DNA from: Gammaproteobacteria bacterium
Lineage (GTDB): Bacteria; Pseudomonadota; Gammaproteobacteria; Pseudomonadales; Pseudohongiellaceae
Length of the DNA stretch: 64,000 nucleotides
Direction: 5' to 3'
Assembly: GCA_002706685.1 (NCBI GenBank)
Contig: PALV01000012.1
Coordinates: forward strand, 32,577 to 96,576
Made by a program: the position numbers and the translations under genes. The notes under the pieces are model-generated. The model worked only from the letters and a program-made list of their open reading frames with translations. It was not told the origin of the DNA and ran no database searches. The first letter of the stretch is position 1. Each line of letters begins with the position of its first letter. Shown here piece after piece: positions 1 to 9,093 of this stretch.

Positions 1-47
1 GGCTCTGTGCTTAAATAGACAGACACAACAATAACGATTTTTCTGCC

Positions 48-1688
48 ATGCGATTCGCCCTGATCACAGTTGTAGTTACCACTCTGCTGCTGGCCGCCAG
101 CCCGCGCGCCAGCGCCGCAGACTTTGGACTGATTGACCAGCACGGCCAGTTCCATCACCTGTACCGGTACAGGAATGTGGAGACTGTCGCCGTGCTTACA
201 TTCTCGTATCAAGATGCTGAATCCCTCGCCGCGGCCCGGCAGTTTGCCAACGCCTGCGATCAGGCTGAGCCCTCACAGTTGGCCTGCCTGCTGCTGAACG
301 CTTCCGACTCCGCCGACGAAATTCGTAATCAGGCTGAGTCGCCCGGAAACCTGCCCGTGCTGATCGACGGCTCACAGACGGTTGCTGGCACGCTCGGCTT
401 CACCCGACTGGGAGAGCTGGTCACGCTGGACCCCGCATCCGTCGATTTCAAGGATGCCGCCATTACCGGATTCGAGGCTCCTGGGCAGGGAACGGCCATC
501 GACTTTCACTTTCTTGCCGCATTGGACGAACGTGGTATTTCCTACCAGGACGACATTGCGCCCCTGTTGCAACGACGGTGTGCTTACTGCCACATTGAAA
601 ACGGATTGGCGCCCTGGGCGATGAATCGCCATATCATGGTGATGGGGTGGAGCCCGATGATGCGAGAAGTGCTGATCACGCGTCGTATGCCGCCAGGACA
701 GATCGATAATGCCGTCGGTAATTGGCAGCAGACCCATGAGCTCAGCGATGCCGAAATGGCCATGCTGATTGCCTGGATAGACCGTGGTGCGCCCAATGAT
801 GGCAGCGAAGATCCGCTGCTTGTTCCGCCTGCACCGATGGAAGACTGGCCTCTGGGCCAACCGGACCTGATTGTGGATGTCCCGGAACAACAGATACCGG
901 CCACGGGTAATGTCGACTTCCTGGTAGAAAAAGTTGCTCTGGATTTAACTGAAGATCGCTGGCTTCGCGCCATCTCTTACAAGGTGGGTGATCGCAGTGT
1001 GCTGCACAGCCTGTTGGTTTATGCCGTGGAAGAATCGGTGACAGAAGCAGATCCGGATGCCCTGATCTCCGGGGACAATGCGCAGTACATCAGCGTTTAT
1101 GTGCCTGGCGAACACAGTGACCAGTTTGGTGATGACACCGGCTTTCTGCTGAGTGCTGATCGCGACCTGGCTTTTAAATTGCGTTATCTGACCTCAGGCC
1201 GTGAAACAGTTGACCGCTCTCAGATTGGTTTGTATTTCCACGACGAAGCACCCGCGCGGCAATTGCGAACCATCATGCTGGAGAAGCCCGAACTTAATAT
1301 CCCAGCCAATGCCGCCAATCATATCGAAACACTTCGATCCGAGCCGCTGACACAGGATGCACGACTGGAAAGTTATTCACCGCACGCCCACAGTCGCGGA
1401 AAAAGCATGAACCTGACAGCCACCTATCCGGATGGGCGCCAGGAGTCTCTGATAAACGTCGCCAATTTCAATTACAACTGGCAGCTGGACTATCGGGCTG
1501 CCTCTGAGAAATTGTTGCCGGCAGGCACAGTGCTGACAGCAGAAACTGTCTACGACAACTCGTCATCAAATCCTTTTAATGCAGATCCTGATCAAACGCT
1601 AGACGCCAGCTACAGCGACCAGTCTGAAATGTTTGTTCATTTTGTCAGAATATCTGAATCGCTCAGGGGCGCAGCTCGTACACCGTAA
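48..1688 (+). CDS. Exported thioredoxin-like / cytochrome c / copper monooxygenase-like fusion protein
   Basis: 546 aa. Residues 1-23 form a signal peptide ending in ASA, so the protein is exported. Residues 24-150 look like a thioredoxin-type fold, but I see no CxxC active site. A single CxxCH haem-binding motif follows (C178-A-Y-C181-H182), with a downstream RRMPP that could supply a methionine ligand. The C-terminal half resembles type II copper ascorbate-dependent monooxygenases: VLHSLLVY near residue 320 and SPHAHSRGKSM, both histidine-bearing. The family is mostly uncharacterised; periplasmic redox or oxygenase chemistry is inference. The 3' end overlaps the convergent methyltransferase gene by 26 bp. 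The start has a typical signal-peptide N-terminus. Confidence 0.75.
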   Translation: MRFALITVVVTTLLLAASPRASAADFGLIDQHGQFHHLYRYRNVETVAVLTFSYQDAESLAAARQFANACDQAEPSQLACLLLNASDSADEIRNQAESPGNLPVLIDGSQTVAGTLGFTRLGELVTLDPASVDFKDAAITGFEAPGQGTAIDFHFLAALDERGISYQDDIAPLLQRRCAYCHIENGLAPWAMNRHIMVMGWSPMMREVLITRRMPPGQIDNAVGNWQQTHELSDAEMAMLIAWIDRGAPNDGSEDPLLVPPAPMEDWPLGQPDLIVDVPEQQIPATGNVDFLVEKVALDLTEDRWLRAISYKVGDRSVLHSLLVYAVEESVTEADPDALISGDNAQYISVYVPGEHSDQFGDDTGFLLSADRDLAFKLRYLTSGRETVDRSQIGLYFHDEAPARQLRTIMLEKPELNIPANAANHIETLRSEPLTQDARLESYSPHAHSRGKSMNLTATYPDGRQESLINVANFNYNWQLDYRAASEKLLPAGTVLTAETVYDNSSSNPFNADPDQTLDASYSDQSEMFVHFVRISESLRGAARTP

Positions 1689-2712
1689 AACCATTGTTGC
1701 TGGCCACCGCCTGAATCCGGGAGAAGTACTGCGCACCCAGTCTGTCCAGCGGGATAAACTGATTGACCACAAACACCGCACGCGTGCTGCGACGGCTCAG
1801 CCGCCTGGCTGCCTGCAGGAATTTCAGCGTGACAGCTTCCCCTTGTGAGAAGCCCTGGTGGAATGGTGGATTGCAGACAATCAGGTCAAACCGCTCCTGC
1901 AGTGATGCACCACAATCATCGACAAGACTCAGAACTTTCATGCCAGCTTCGGCAAAATTTTTCTCGGCGGACAGCACGGCCGCGACATTGTTATCGGTGG
2001 CGACTCGACGGGCTGCCTCCAGAAGCTTAGTCTGCAACATCAGATAGCCCCAGCCGCAGCCCAGGTCCAGGATGCTGTCAACTGATTTGATGTACTGGCA
2101 AACGCCAGGCAGCGATTCAGCAAGTAACTGGCTGCCACGATCCACTTTATCCCAACCGAAGATGCCCGGCTTGGTCCAGAACTTTTCGCCACCCACACTG
2201 ATCTGGCGCAGATTGGCGTAGTTGCTGTCGGGTAATGCTGTGTCCGCCGGGACATCGACATTCGGAGCCGGCAGCTCCGCGACATAGGTGATGCCCTGCT
2301 TTTTAGCCTTCGCATTCAACCCATAAGTGTCCGATGCATTTTTTACAATGGATTTTATACCGTCCTGCTTGCCACCAATCAGCGTCAGCACGCCCTGCTC
2401 TGTCAGGTGCTGAAGTGACTGATTGATTACGTGATGCACAATGGCTTTTTCTTTCGACAGTCGATACACAATTCGGTCGAAGTTTCCCAGACCGTCAAAA
2501 TTAAAATCACTCGCACAAACAGCAACACCCAGGCCCTTCAGCTTATCAGCCACATCAATACGATTGGTCATCGCCGTCAGTGCAGTATCAGAGCGAAGCT
2601 GCATCATGACCTCAGGGGACAGATTCTCATCGGCAACCCAAAGTACCTGTTCGCGGTTTTGCAGGGCGTTGCTGAGCACCAGCATTAGCTGGTCAAGACT
2701 GGCATCTTTCAT
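1663..2712 (-). CDS. RsmC/RlmG-type rRNA guanine-N2 methyltransferase
   Basis: 349 aa, about the length of E. coli RsmC (343 aa). It has the two-lobed layout of the family: a degenerate N-terminal methyltransferase-like half and an active C-terminal half with SAM motif I DLGCGWGY (216-223) and the catalytic NPPF tetrapeptide (281-284, CNPPFHQGF). These enzymes make m2G in rRNA (RsmC at 16S G1207, RlmG at 23S G1835). The sequence alone does not tell me which, although the length favours RsmC. The next gene on this strand upstream is a second rRNA-modification gene, rsuA. Convergent with the preceding oxidoreductase gene. Confidence 0.8.
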   Translation of the reverse strand: MKDASLDQLMLVLSNALQNREQVLWVADENLSPEVMMQLRSDTALTAMTNRIDVADKLKGLGVAVCASDFNFDGLGNFDRIVYRLSKEKAIVHHVINQSLQHLTEQGVLTLIGGKQDGIKSIVKNASDTYGLNAKAKKQGITYVAELPAPNVDVPADTALPDSNYANLRQISVGGEKFWTKPGIFGWDKVDRGSQLLAESLPGVCQYIKSVDSILDLGCGWGYLMLQTKLLEAARRVATDNNVAAVLSAEKNFAEAGMKVLSLVDDCGASLQERFDLIVCNPPFHQGFSQGEAVTLKFLQAARRLSRRSTRAVFVVNQFIPLDRLGAQYFSRIQAVASNNGFTVYELRP

Positions 2713-2798
2713 AGTATGGTTTCCTGCAGGCCTTTTTTCTCACCGTGGATCTCTGGTCGGCCCTTTTCCAATGACTGTTGCGTCCAACCCGCTCACCG

Positions 2799-3494
2799 TC
2801 AGCCTTTTTCTATACTTCTGACTTCTTCCTCAGTCAGCGCCCGGTAGTCCCCTGGCGCCAGTGACGGGTCGAGCACAATAGAACCAATCTGTGTTCGATG
2901 CAATGTCAGGACTTTCCTTCCGCAAGCGGCAAACATGCGCTTCACCTGATGGTATTTTCCCTCACGAATTCTGACTTCGACCAGACGGCCGGAAAGAACT
3001 TTTAATTGTGCAGGCAAGGTGGGTTTGTCTTCATTGCGCAAGGTCATTCCTTGCGCAAAGGCCGCGACCATCTCGTCATCAATTTCAGCATCGAGTTCCG
3101 CCTGGTACACCTTTTCGCAATCACGCCGTGGTGAAATGATGGCATGAACCCAGGCACCGTTGTCACTGATCAGCACCAGACCAGTCGTGTCTTTGTCCAG
3201 ACGCCCTGCCACAGACAATCCCCGCGGGTATTCATCCAGCAGGTCCAGTACAACAGGATGATCACTGTCTCGCGTCGCACTGATATATCCGGGCGGTTTG
3301 TGCAGCATGAAGTAGCGGGCAGAGCCTGGTGAGACCAGTTCCTCACCCCAGGTCACGATGGCATCTGCAGCAAGCTGATGATCAACGCGTTTAACCGCCT
3401 TGTCATTGACCTTGACCACGCCGCTCTTGATAGTCTCGCGGGCTTGCGAACGGGACAGACCGCTGGCCTGACTGAGATACTTATCAAGTCGCAT
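2799..3494 (-). CDS. rsuA: 16S rRNA pseudouridine-516 synthase
   Basis: 231 aa, the usual RsuA length. An N-terminal S4 RNA-binding domain (about 1-60; starts MRLDKYLSQ) is followed by the RsuA/RluB/E/F catalytic domain. The signature GRLDKDTTG lies at 97-105, with catalytic Asp100. The KPPGYISA element near 66-73 is typical of the family. It isomerises U516 of 16S rRNA during small-subunit assembly. It starts 5 bp after the diguanylate cyclase gene ends on the same strand and may be cotranscribed with it. Confidence 0.9.
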   Translation of the reverse strand: MRLDKYLSQASGLSRSQARETIKSGVVKVNDKAVKRVDHQLAADAIVTWGEELVSPGSARYFMLHKPPGYISATRDSDHPVVLDLLDEYPRGLSVAGRLDKDTTGLVLISDNGAWVHAIISPRRDCEKVYQAELDAEIDDEMVAAFAQGMTLRNEDKPTLPAQLKVLSGRLVEVRIREGKYHQVKRMFAACGRKVLTLHRTQIGSIVLDPSLAPGDYRALTEEEVRSIEKG

Positions 3495-3499
3495 CGGGG

Positions 3500-4693
3500 T
3501 CAGGCAGCTCTCACACAGACAACACAGTTACGGCCACTGTCTTTGCCCTCGTAGAGAGCATCATCCGCTCGACGGATTACGGAGTTGATATCTTTGTCTT
3601 CAGGCGTCAATTCCGCCAGTGCGAATGTCGCGCTGACTACTACTGTCTGCCCCTGATGGCTGATGATGGTTTCTGAGAGGGCAAGGCGCATACGCTCAGC
3701 CACGACCCGCGCCTGATCCACGTCGGTCCTGGGCAGAATGATGATAAATTCCTCACCACCGAACCGTCCGATAATATCCGAGTCACGCAGCGGTTGCTGA
3801 AGAATATCGGCGACCTGGCAAAGTACGTGGTCGCCCAGATCGTGACCATATTTGTCATTGATGGCCTTAAAGTGATCCAGGTCAATCAGCCCCAGTGTCA
3901 GGGGCGTTTTGTTGCGCCGGGCACTGGCCATCTCCTGATTGAACAGCAGCTCATACTGGCGACGATTGAACAGACCTGTCAGCGGATCAGTTTGAGCCTG
4001 CCATTTTAGCTCCTTCTCCAACTGCTGGCGCCGCCGGATTTCACGCTGAAGTTCTGAGTTACTCTGTTCGGCCTGTTGCAACAGGTGATATGCCCGTCGA
4101 TTGCCCGTGCTGATCCGCAGGGCGGTAAAGTAGCCAACCCCCACCGGCCAGATCAGCAATATGGCCATGTAGAGCAAACCGACTGCGTCGAGTCCGGCCA
4201 TAATTGAGGACGCCATCACGGTGCTGATCCCAACAACAGCGATCAGGTTGTTCAACGGAATGCGGTTGGGCACAAAGACATAGAGGCTGAACAGCAACAG
4301 CATCAGCACTGCCAGACCCAGTGGTCCACTGTCCGGTATATAGCGCATGTAGGCGAAAAACAACAGATAGCCTAGAATCGTGACGATGGTGACCGGCCAG
4401 CCCCAGCTGACCCAATGTGGTCTGGCTCTCAGCAAAAATGCCAGCGTCAGCAATGCAGTAACATTCAATAGTCTGATGGCGAACAATACATAAAATGCCG
4501 TGCTGTTCCCCAATGCGATCCACTCAAGCGGGACAAACACCATTAGCAAAGTGCCCCAGATGACCAGTGCCACGCGCAGGAAACGCGCGTTGTCACGCTC
4601 AACCGTGCGGCAGTAATCCCGCTCGATCACCGGATCCCGAAATTCGGCGGTCCATGGAGATATTTTGTAACTTTTGTTCTGGGACTCGTTCAT
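3500..4693 (-). CDS. Membrane diguanylate cyclase (GGDEF)
   Basis: 397 aa from ATG 4693. A TTG 105 bp further upstream is also open, but the extra 35 residues look non-coding. Six or so hydrophobic segments (about residues 40-190) form a membrane sensor module, then a short coiled linker and a GGDEF domain. The active-site loop is GGEEF (312-316). An RxxD sequence lies exactly five residues before it (R303-D306), the inhibitory c-di-GMP site, so product feedback is expected. It makes c-di-GMP from two GTP at the inner membrane. The ligand of the membrane module is unknown; no periplasmic domain of size is visible. Confidence 0.85.
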   Translation of the reverse strand: MNESQNKSYKISPWTAEFRDPVIERDYCRTVERDNARFLRVALVIWGTLLMVFVPLEWIALGNSTAFYVLFAIRLLNVTALLTLAFLLRARPHWVSWGWPVTIVTILGYLLFFAYMRYIPDSGPLGLAVLMLLLFSLYVFVPNRIPLNNLIAVVGISTVMASSIMAGLDAVGLLYMAILLIWPVGVGYFTALRISTGNRRAYHLLQQAEQSNSELQREIRRRQQLEKELKWQAQTDPLTGLFNRRQYELLFNQEMASARRNKTPLTLGLIDLDHFKAINDKYGHDLGDHVLCQVADILQQPLRDSDIIGRFGGEEFIIILPRTDVDQARVVAERMRLALSETIISHQGQTVVVSATFALAELTPEDKDINSVIRRADDALYEGKDSGRNCVVCVRAA

Positions 4694-5065
4694 ATCAATA
4701 TAGGCAAGCCACACGGCCCTGATTTGGTCGCTAGCACGAAGGCTGCGCACCAAAAGTGGGCGGGTTTTTTTTATCGAGGTATTATTACACCCCGTCAAGA
4801 ATAAAGAAACAGTCGAAAAAACCCCAATTTACGTGAATCTGGCGAACGCTCTACTGGGTGCTTTTGTTATGGCATGATAACTGCAGCCCAGTTTAATGAA
4901 CCGACTCACTCCAGTTTGCGTACTTGCAGTTAGAGAAGAGCGATGACGTCTGTCTGAACAGGTAAATCACTTGACTCAGACAGACGTTTTTTTATGGCTG
5001 TAATTGTTTATGATGCAATTCAGCAATGCTCTCTCGACACCCGCAACAAGCAGGAGGACGACACT
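4694..5065. other. 372-bp intergenic region with an isolated terminator
   Basis: Divergent region between the diguanylate cyclase and the beta-lactamase-fold hydrolase. No convincing protein gene is present. It contains a strong plus-strand terminator (4946-4993) that no upstream plus-strand gene explains, so a short transcript, either a small RNA or an attenuated leader, probably runs from about 4800 to 4993. I could not identify a good promoter by eye. Confidence 0.4.
4946..4993 (+). terminator. Rho-independent terminator, 12-bp perfect stem
   Basis: Arms 4946-4957 (ACGTCTGTCTGA) and 4976-4987 are perfectly complementary, with an 18-nt loop and a run of T at 4987-4993. The T run is only on the plus-strand side. 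It lies 73 bp before the downstream start codon, so it ends an upstream transcript rather than the hydrolase gene itself. Confidence 0.8.
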
Positions 5066-6136
5066 TTGTTCCACGCTAGGTCCATGGCGGTCATCATATG
5101 GCTGACTTTTAGCGCTGCCCTTCCCCAGATCTTATCGGCACAGCTAACAGAATCTTCAGCAGCGAACACACTCAACCTTGAAGCGGTCGAGACTTCTGCA
5201 GAGCAATTGCCACGCCTGCACAGTCTGATCATCCATCAGCACGGCGAAACCATTTATGAGCGCTACTTCAATGGTCGCAGCGCCAGCCAGCCTGCCAACA
5301 TGAAGTCCGCGTCTAAAAGTGTGATCTCTGCATTAATCGGCATCGCTATTGAAGAAGGGTTCATCGACAGTGTTGAGCAGCCAATCATTGAGTTCTTCCC
5401 CGAATACGTCAATACCGACCTGGCGCCGACGGTGGCGTCGATCACAGTGGAAGACCTGCTGACTATGCAATCCGGACTGACCAGCACCAGCGGCCGTAAC
5501 TACGGGCGCTGGGTTGTCTCCGATGACTGGGTCGATGCTGCTTTGCGCATGCCCATGATCGCTGAACCCGGCAGCCGCATGATTTACAGCACCGGCACGA
5601 CTCATATTTTGTCTGCAATTCTGGAGCGTGCGTCTGGCTTGAATGCAAAAGCGTTTGCGCAGCGATACCTTGCTGATCCGCTCGGATTTCGGATGGCATA
5701 CTGGAGCCAGGACCCAAAAGGCGTTTATTTTGGCGGCAATGATATGGAGATGCGCCCAAGAGACATGCTGGCATTTGGCCTGATGTATCTGAACCAGGGA
5801 CGTTTTGACGGCGAGCAGGTCGTCCCTGGCGACTGGGTACAGGAGTCTTTTCAGGCCCACGCCCAGTCACCGCGCGGCGAAGGCCGCTTTTACGGTTACG
5901 GCTGGTGGCTGCGGGACATGGCTGGCCTGCAGGTACCCCTCGCATGGGGTTTCGGAGGTCAACTGATTTTTGTACTGCCCATGTTTGACATGGTTGTTGT
6001 GGCGACCTCTGACAGCACTCCCGGCGACACTCGCCGCGGCCATCTTGGCCGACTATATGATCTCATTGAATTCCAGATTGTCGCTCCACTGGTGGCTCAG
6101 CAACAGGCACTGCAAAGCGCTGTGTCACATCGCTGA
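5066..6136 (+). CDS. Exported serine hydrolase, class C beta-lactamase fold
   Basis: 356 aa. I chose the TTG start at 5066 because AGGAGG (5052-5057) sits 8 nt upstream of it; the ATG at 5084 is too far from that site. The N-terminus is a signal peptide ending LSAQ, giving a periplasmic protein. The S-A-S-K tetrad (S81, K84 from this start) is the SxxK active site, and a YST near residue 175 is in the place of the YxN motif. The family includes esterases, peptidases and penicillin-binding-like enzymes. The substrate is unknown and a resistance role should not be assumed. Confidence 0.8.
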   Translation: MFHARSMAVIIWLTFSAALPQILSAQLTESSAANTLNLEAVETSAEQLPRLHSLIIHQHGETIYERYFNGRSASQPANMKSASKSVISALIGIAIEEGFIDSVEQPIIEFFPEYVNTDLAPTVASITVEDLLTMQSGLTSTSGRNYGRWVVSDDWVDAALRMPMIAEPGSRMIYSTGTTHILSAILERASGLNAKAFAQRYLADPLGFRMAYWSQDPKGVYFGGNDMEMRPRDMLAFGLMYLNQGRFDGEQVVPGDWVQESFQAHAQSPRGEGRFYGYGWWLRDMAGLQVPLAWGFGGQLIFVLPMFDMVVVATSDSTPGDTRRGHLGRLYDLIEFQIVAPLVAQQQALQSAVSHR

Positions 6137-6257
6137 CGGAAAGCCAATGGAATAATAACGCTTTGCAGCCGTTTTGCTATTGAAAGGGAAATTTGTCATT
6201 ATCGAATGGCACCACATGAACAATCACTCAAGACTTAGTGTCTGAAGGAGGAGTAAC

Positions 6258-6431
6258 ATGTTGGGTTGGGCGTTAACGTTTCTTGTCATCGCCATCATTG
6301 CTGGCCTGCTGGGATTCACCGGTATTGCTGGCGCTGCGGTAGGGATTGCGGAGATCCTGTTTTTTGTCTTTATCGTACTGTTTGTGATCGCACTGATCGC
6401 AAGAGCCGTGCGAGGCAAACCTCCCATGTAG
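6258..6431 (+). CDS. DUF1328 (YtjA-type) small membrane protein
   Basis: 57 aa, preceded by GGAGGAG (6246-6252). Two hydrophobic segments (about 2-22 and 32-50) are separated by the Gly/Ala-rich [11 protein letters not shown] typical of the family, and the protein ends in a short basic tail. The family is widespread in proteobacteria and often stress-induced; its molecular role is unknown. A second tiny envelope gene follows 72 bp downstream, and both share the terminator at 6744-6773. Confidence 0.8.
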   Translation: MLGWALTFLVIAIIAGLLGFTGIAGAAVGIAEILFFVFIVLFVIALIARAVRGKPPM

Positions 6432-6503
6432 TGATGGACACTCAGCCAATACTGAGCTTTCACACACTGATCAAATCACGGACGTAAACCAGGAGAAATA
6501 TTT

Positions 6504-6680
6504 ATGCGATTGATTGCACTGATTTTTACATTTATGGGATTTATGACACTTGCCGCATGCAGCGACGGTCCTGCAGAAGAGGCTGGCGAGAACATTGATA
6601 ACGCCGCCGAAGAAGTAATGGACGCGACTGAAGACGCCGCAGAAGAAGCCTGTGAAGCTGTAGGTGGCGCAGACTGCTAA
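6504..6680 (+). CDS. Small entericidin-like lipoprotein
   Basis: 58 aa. AGGAG (6491-6495) precedes the ATG. A hydrophobic leader ends in the lipobox LAAC with Cys19 as the lipidated residue. The mature part is about 40 residues, rich in Ala and Glu (repeated AAEE and DATEDAAEEA), very acidic, with two further cysteines near the end. It resembles entericidin-type lipoproteins in size and composition but is more acidic; the homology call is inference. Probably co-transcribed with the DUF1328 gene. Confidence 0.65.
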   Translation: MRLIALIFTFMGFMTLAACSDGPAEEAGENIDNAAEEVMDATEDAAEEACEAVGGADC

Positions 6681-6743
6681 GTCTCGCGTATGCAGGTCGT
6701 TGATATCAACATGGCCTGCAACGACGATCGGACAAAATGATCG

Positions 6744-6773
6744 AAAAAAGGCCTGGTGATCCAGGCCTTTTTT
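6744..6773. terminator. Bidirectional terminator
   Basis: A 13-bp perfect stem (6744-6756 with 6761-6773), loop TGAT, with an A run on the left and a T run on the right, so it works in both directions. It ends the small lipoprotein transcript (plus) and the RND gene (minus), whose stop codon overlaps its right arm. Confidence 0.85.
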
Positions 6774-9093
6774 ATGCAGAAACAAATTTCTTCAGCAATA
6801 CTGGCAATAAACAGAGATCCGCCAGCAGCGCCATGATCATGGCCAGCGCCGTCAACAGGCCAAAGATCACGCTTGGCACAAAATCCGAAAACGCCAGCAT
6901 CGAGAATCCAGCAGCAATCAATACTGATGTATAAAGCACTGCCATGCCGACACTGCGATGCGTATTATCAATCGCTGCCTCGGCGTCATTGGATTCTCGC
7001 TCTTCCAGATAACGGTGAATATAGTGAATGGTATCGTCGACGGCGATACCCATTACAATTGCCGCAATCGTGATTGTCATCAGGTCCAGCGGCAGCCCTG
7101 CCCACCCCATCACACCAAATATCGCTGCTGTTGAAATAATATTTGGGACAATTGCCACCAGCGCGATCTTCACGGATCGGAATATCAACATAAACATCAG
7201 GGTAATGGCGATATATACCAGCCCCAGGGTCTTTATCTGTGAATCGAACAGTTTCTGCATGATCTGCTGATATAGCATGAACAGATTGGTTAGCTGATAG
7301 CTGTCTTCCGACACTCCAATATCCGCCAGATCCGTCCTGACCTGTTCCAGAAACTCCGCACGATTCAGTCCGGGTGTCAGGTCCTGTATCCAGACATTGA
7401 AGCGGACTTCCTGTAGCTCCTCATTAAAAAACGAACCCACCAGATCTTCTCGGAATTCCTCCTCCATCAGCCAGTAGATCGCTGTGAGTTCATACTCGGT
7501 GATGGGTCGATCGTTATTTACCTCACGGGCCAGGTCTGTCAGATTGACCGGAGAAAGAATGCGACCTGTCGCCTCAAAGTTCTCCATGACCTGATGAATG
7601 CGCTGCAGCGTCAACGAAGCTTCGGCAGACATGATCAGATCAGGGTTATCAGGCGTTTCCTGTATCTGGTAGGTGATATCCAGCGGTGTGGTGCCGCCGA
7701 AGTCCTGATCTATGTATGCAAGCTCCTGGTGGATCAGTGTTGACGTTCGAAAGTAATTGATAAAACTGTTTTCCACAGATAACAGTGTCGCGCCAGCAAT
7801 ACCGACAGCCAGTATCAACGCGGCAGCAATACACACGAGCACTGGCTGGCCCAGCGCCAGCTTTCGCATACCGCCAACCAGGCCGGTCAGTCCGCGATAA
7901 TCGTCGTGAATCTCGCCTCTCGGCAGCAACAGGACCAGCACCGGAAACAGCACCAGGCTGGCCAGAATCGAGAAACCCATCGCAATGATCATCATCCAGC
8001 CAAAACTGATCACCGGCTGTATGTCGCTGAAGATCAGCGAAGCAAAACCAACTGAGGTGGTCACCCCGGCAAACAGGCACGGACCTATCTTGTGCTGTAA
8101 TGTCCGACGAATTCGATTCTTGTGGTCACCGCTATCATCATTAGCTTCTTCCCGATACTGAACAATCAAGTGGATGACAATGGCCAGCGTGAGGATCAGC
8201 TGTAATGCAATAAAGTTGGCAGAGATCACCGTGGCCTTGATGCCCAGCAAGGCAAACAGACCCATGGTAGGCAACACACTGCAGGCACAGCAGATAACCG
8301 GAATTGCTACCCAGCGCAATCCGCGGAACAGAATAAGCAGCAGCACACAGATCATTGCCGCGATAGCCAGGCCAAAGACAACGAGATCACTGCTGATAAT
8401 ATTGATCAGCTGGTACGCGATCACATGTACGCCACCAAGATGGATGCTGGCACGCTCGGCATAAGGAGCTGTCAGTTCACGAATGCGATCGACTTCATCG
8501 ACACGCATCTGCTCCAGCTCCTGCTGGCTGTACTCCCCCTCGACATCACGAAACAGAATCTGCATGGCCGTGGCAGTTTGATCTTCGTTGACCAGTAGAT
8601 TTGTATAAATCGGATGATTGTCGAACGAGTCCCGCAATGCCTCAGCGTCGTAGTTTTCCGGATCGATGGAGAGCCCTGACAGATCAGCATCAAGCTCCGT
8701 GACACCTTCTACACCTGAGAACACCGGCACGTTCAGAATATGTCGCACCGATTCAACGCGCGGCAATTCCATGATGTCATCCGCTATTGCCAGGATGTCG
8801 TGAAAGGTCTGGTCCGAGTAAAGTTGATGATTCAGTGGTTCGTAGGTGAGAAGCAGAAATTCCTGCGGAGCGTAGCGCTCATTGACCTGCTGGGTCTGCT
8901 GATAGAGTTCGTTGTCACGCGTCAACAGGGTGTCAGGTGACGCATCTATTTCGAAGTTCTGCGCCTGCCATCCCAGCCCCCCGGCCAACACCAGAAACAG
9001 AAACAGGATCAGCAGAGGCTGCGCGATAATCAGATTGACAATGCTGTCCCTGATTCCGCCAGTCGGCTTGTCACTCTTCTGCGTAGGCTGCAT
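6772..9093 (-). CDS. RND/MMPL exporter of the HAE3 type
   Basis: 773 aa. The layout is that of hydrophobe/amphiphile efflux-3 proteins: a first membrane helix (about 20-45), a large periplasmic loop, a block of five helices, a helix near 415-435, a second periplasmic loop, and a final block of helices with the conserved GIAVDDTIHYIHRY. It is shorter than tripartite AcrB-type pumps. HAE3 relatives move lipids or hydrophobic compounds across the inner membrane. The gene overlaps the upstream MlaA-like gene by 23 bp, so the two are translationally coupled and probably work together in lipid transfer between membranes. Confidence 0.8.
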   Translation of the reverse strand: MQPTQKSDKPTGGIRDSIVNLIIAQPLLILFLFLVLAGGLGWQAQNFEIDASPDTLLTRDNELYQQTQQVNERYAPQEFLLLTYEPLNHQLYSDQTFHDILAIADDIMELPRVESVRHILNVPVFSGVEGVTELDADLSGLSIDPENYDAEALRDSFDNHPIYTNLLVNEDQTATAMQILFRDVEGEYSQQELEQMRVDEVDRIRELTAPYAERASIHLGGVHVIAYQLINIISSDLVVFGLAIAAMICVLLLILFRGLRWVAIPVICCACSVLPTMGLFALLGIKATVISANFIALQLILTLAIVIHLIVQYREEANDDSGDHKNRIRRTLQHKIGPCLFAGVTTSVGFASLIFSDIQPVISFGWMMIIAMGFSILASLVLFPVLVLLLPRGEIHDDYRGLTGLVGGMRKLALGQPVLVCIAAALILAVGIAGATLLSVENSFINYFRTSTLIHQELAYIDQDFGGTTPLDITYQIQETPDNPDLIMSAEASLTLQRIHQVMENFEATGRILSPVNLTDLAREVNNDRPITEYELTAIYWLMEEEFREDLVGSFFNEELQEVRFNVWIQDLTPGLNRAEFLEQVRTDLADIGVSEDSYQLTNLFMLYQQIMQKLFDSQIKTLGLVYIAITLMFMLIFRSVKIALVAIVPNIISTAAIFGVMGWAGLPLDLMTITIAAIVMGIAVDDTIHYIHRYLEERESNDAEAAIDNTHRSVGMAVLYTSVLIAAGFSMLAFSDFVPSVIFGLLTALAMIMALLADLCLLPVLLKKFVSA

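Noticed and set aside
5066..6136. Antibiotic-resistance beta-lactamase
   Set aside because: The SxxK fold is shared with many esterases and peptidases; no feature identifies a true class C enzyme and no ampR-like neighbour is present.
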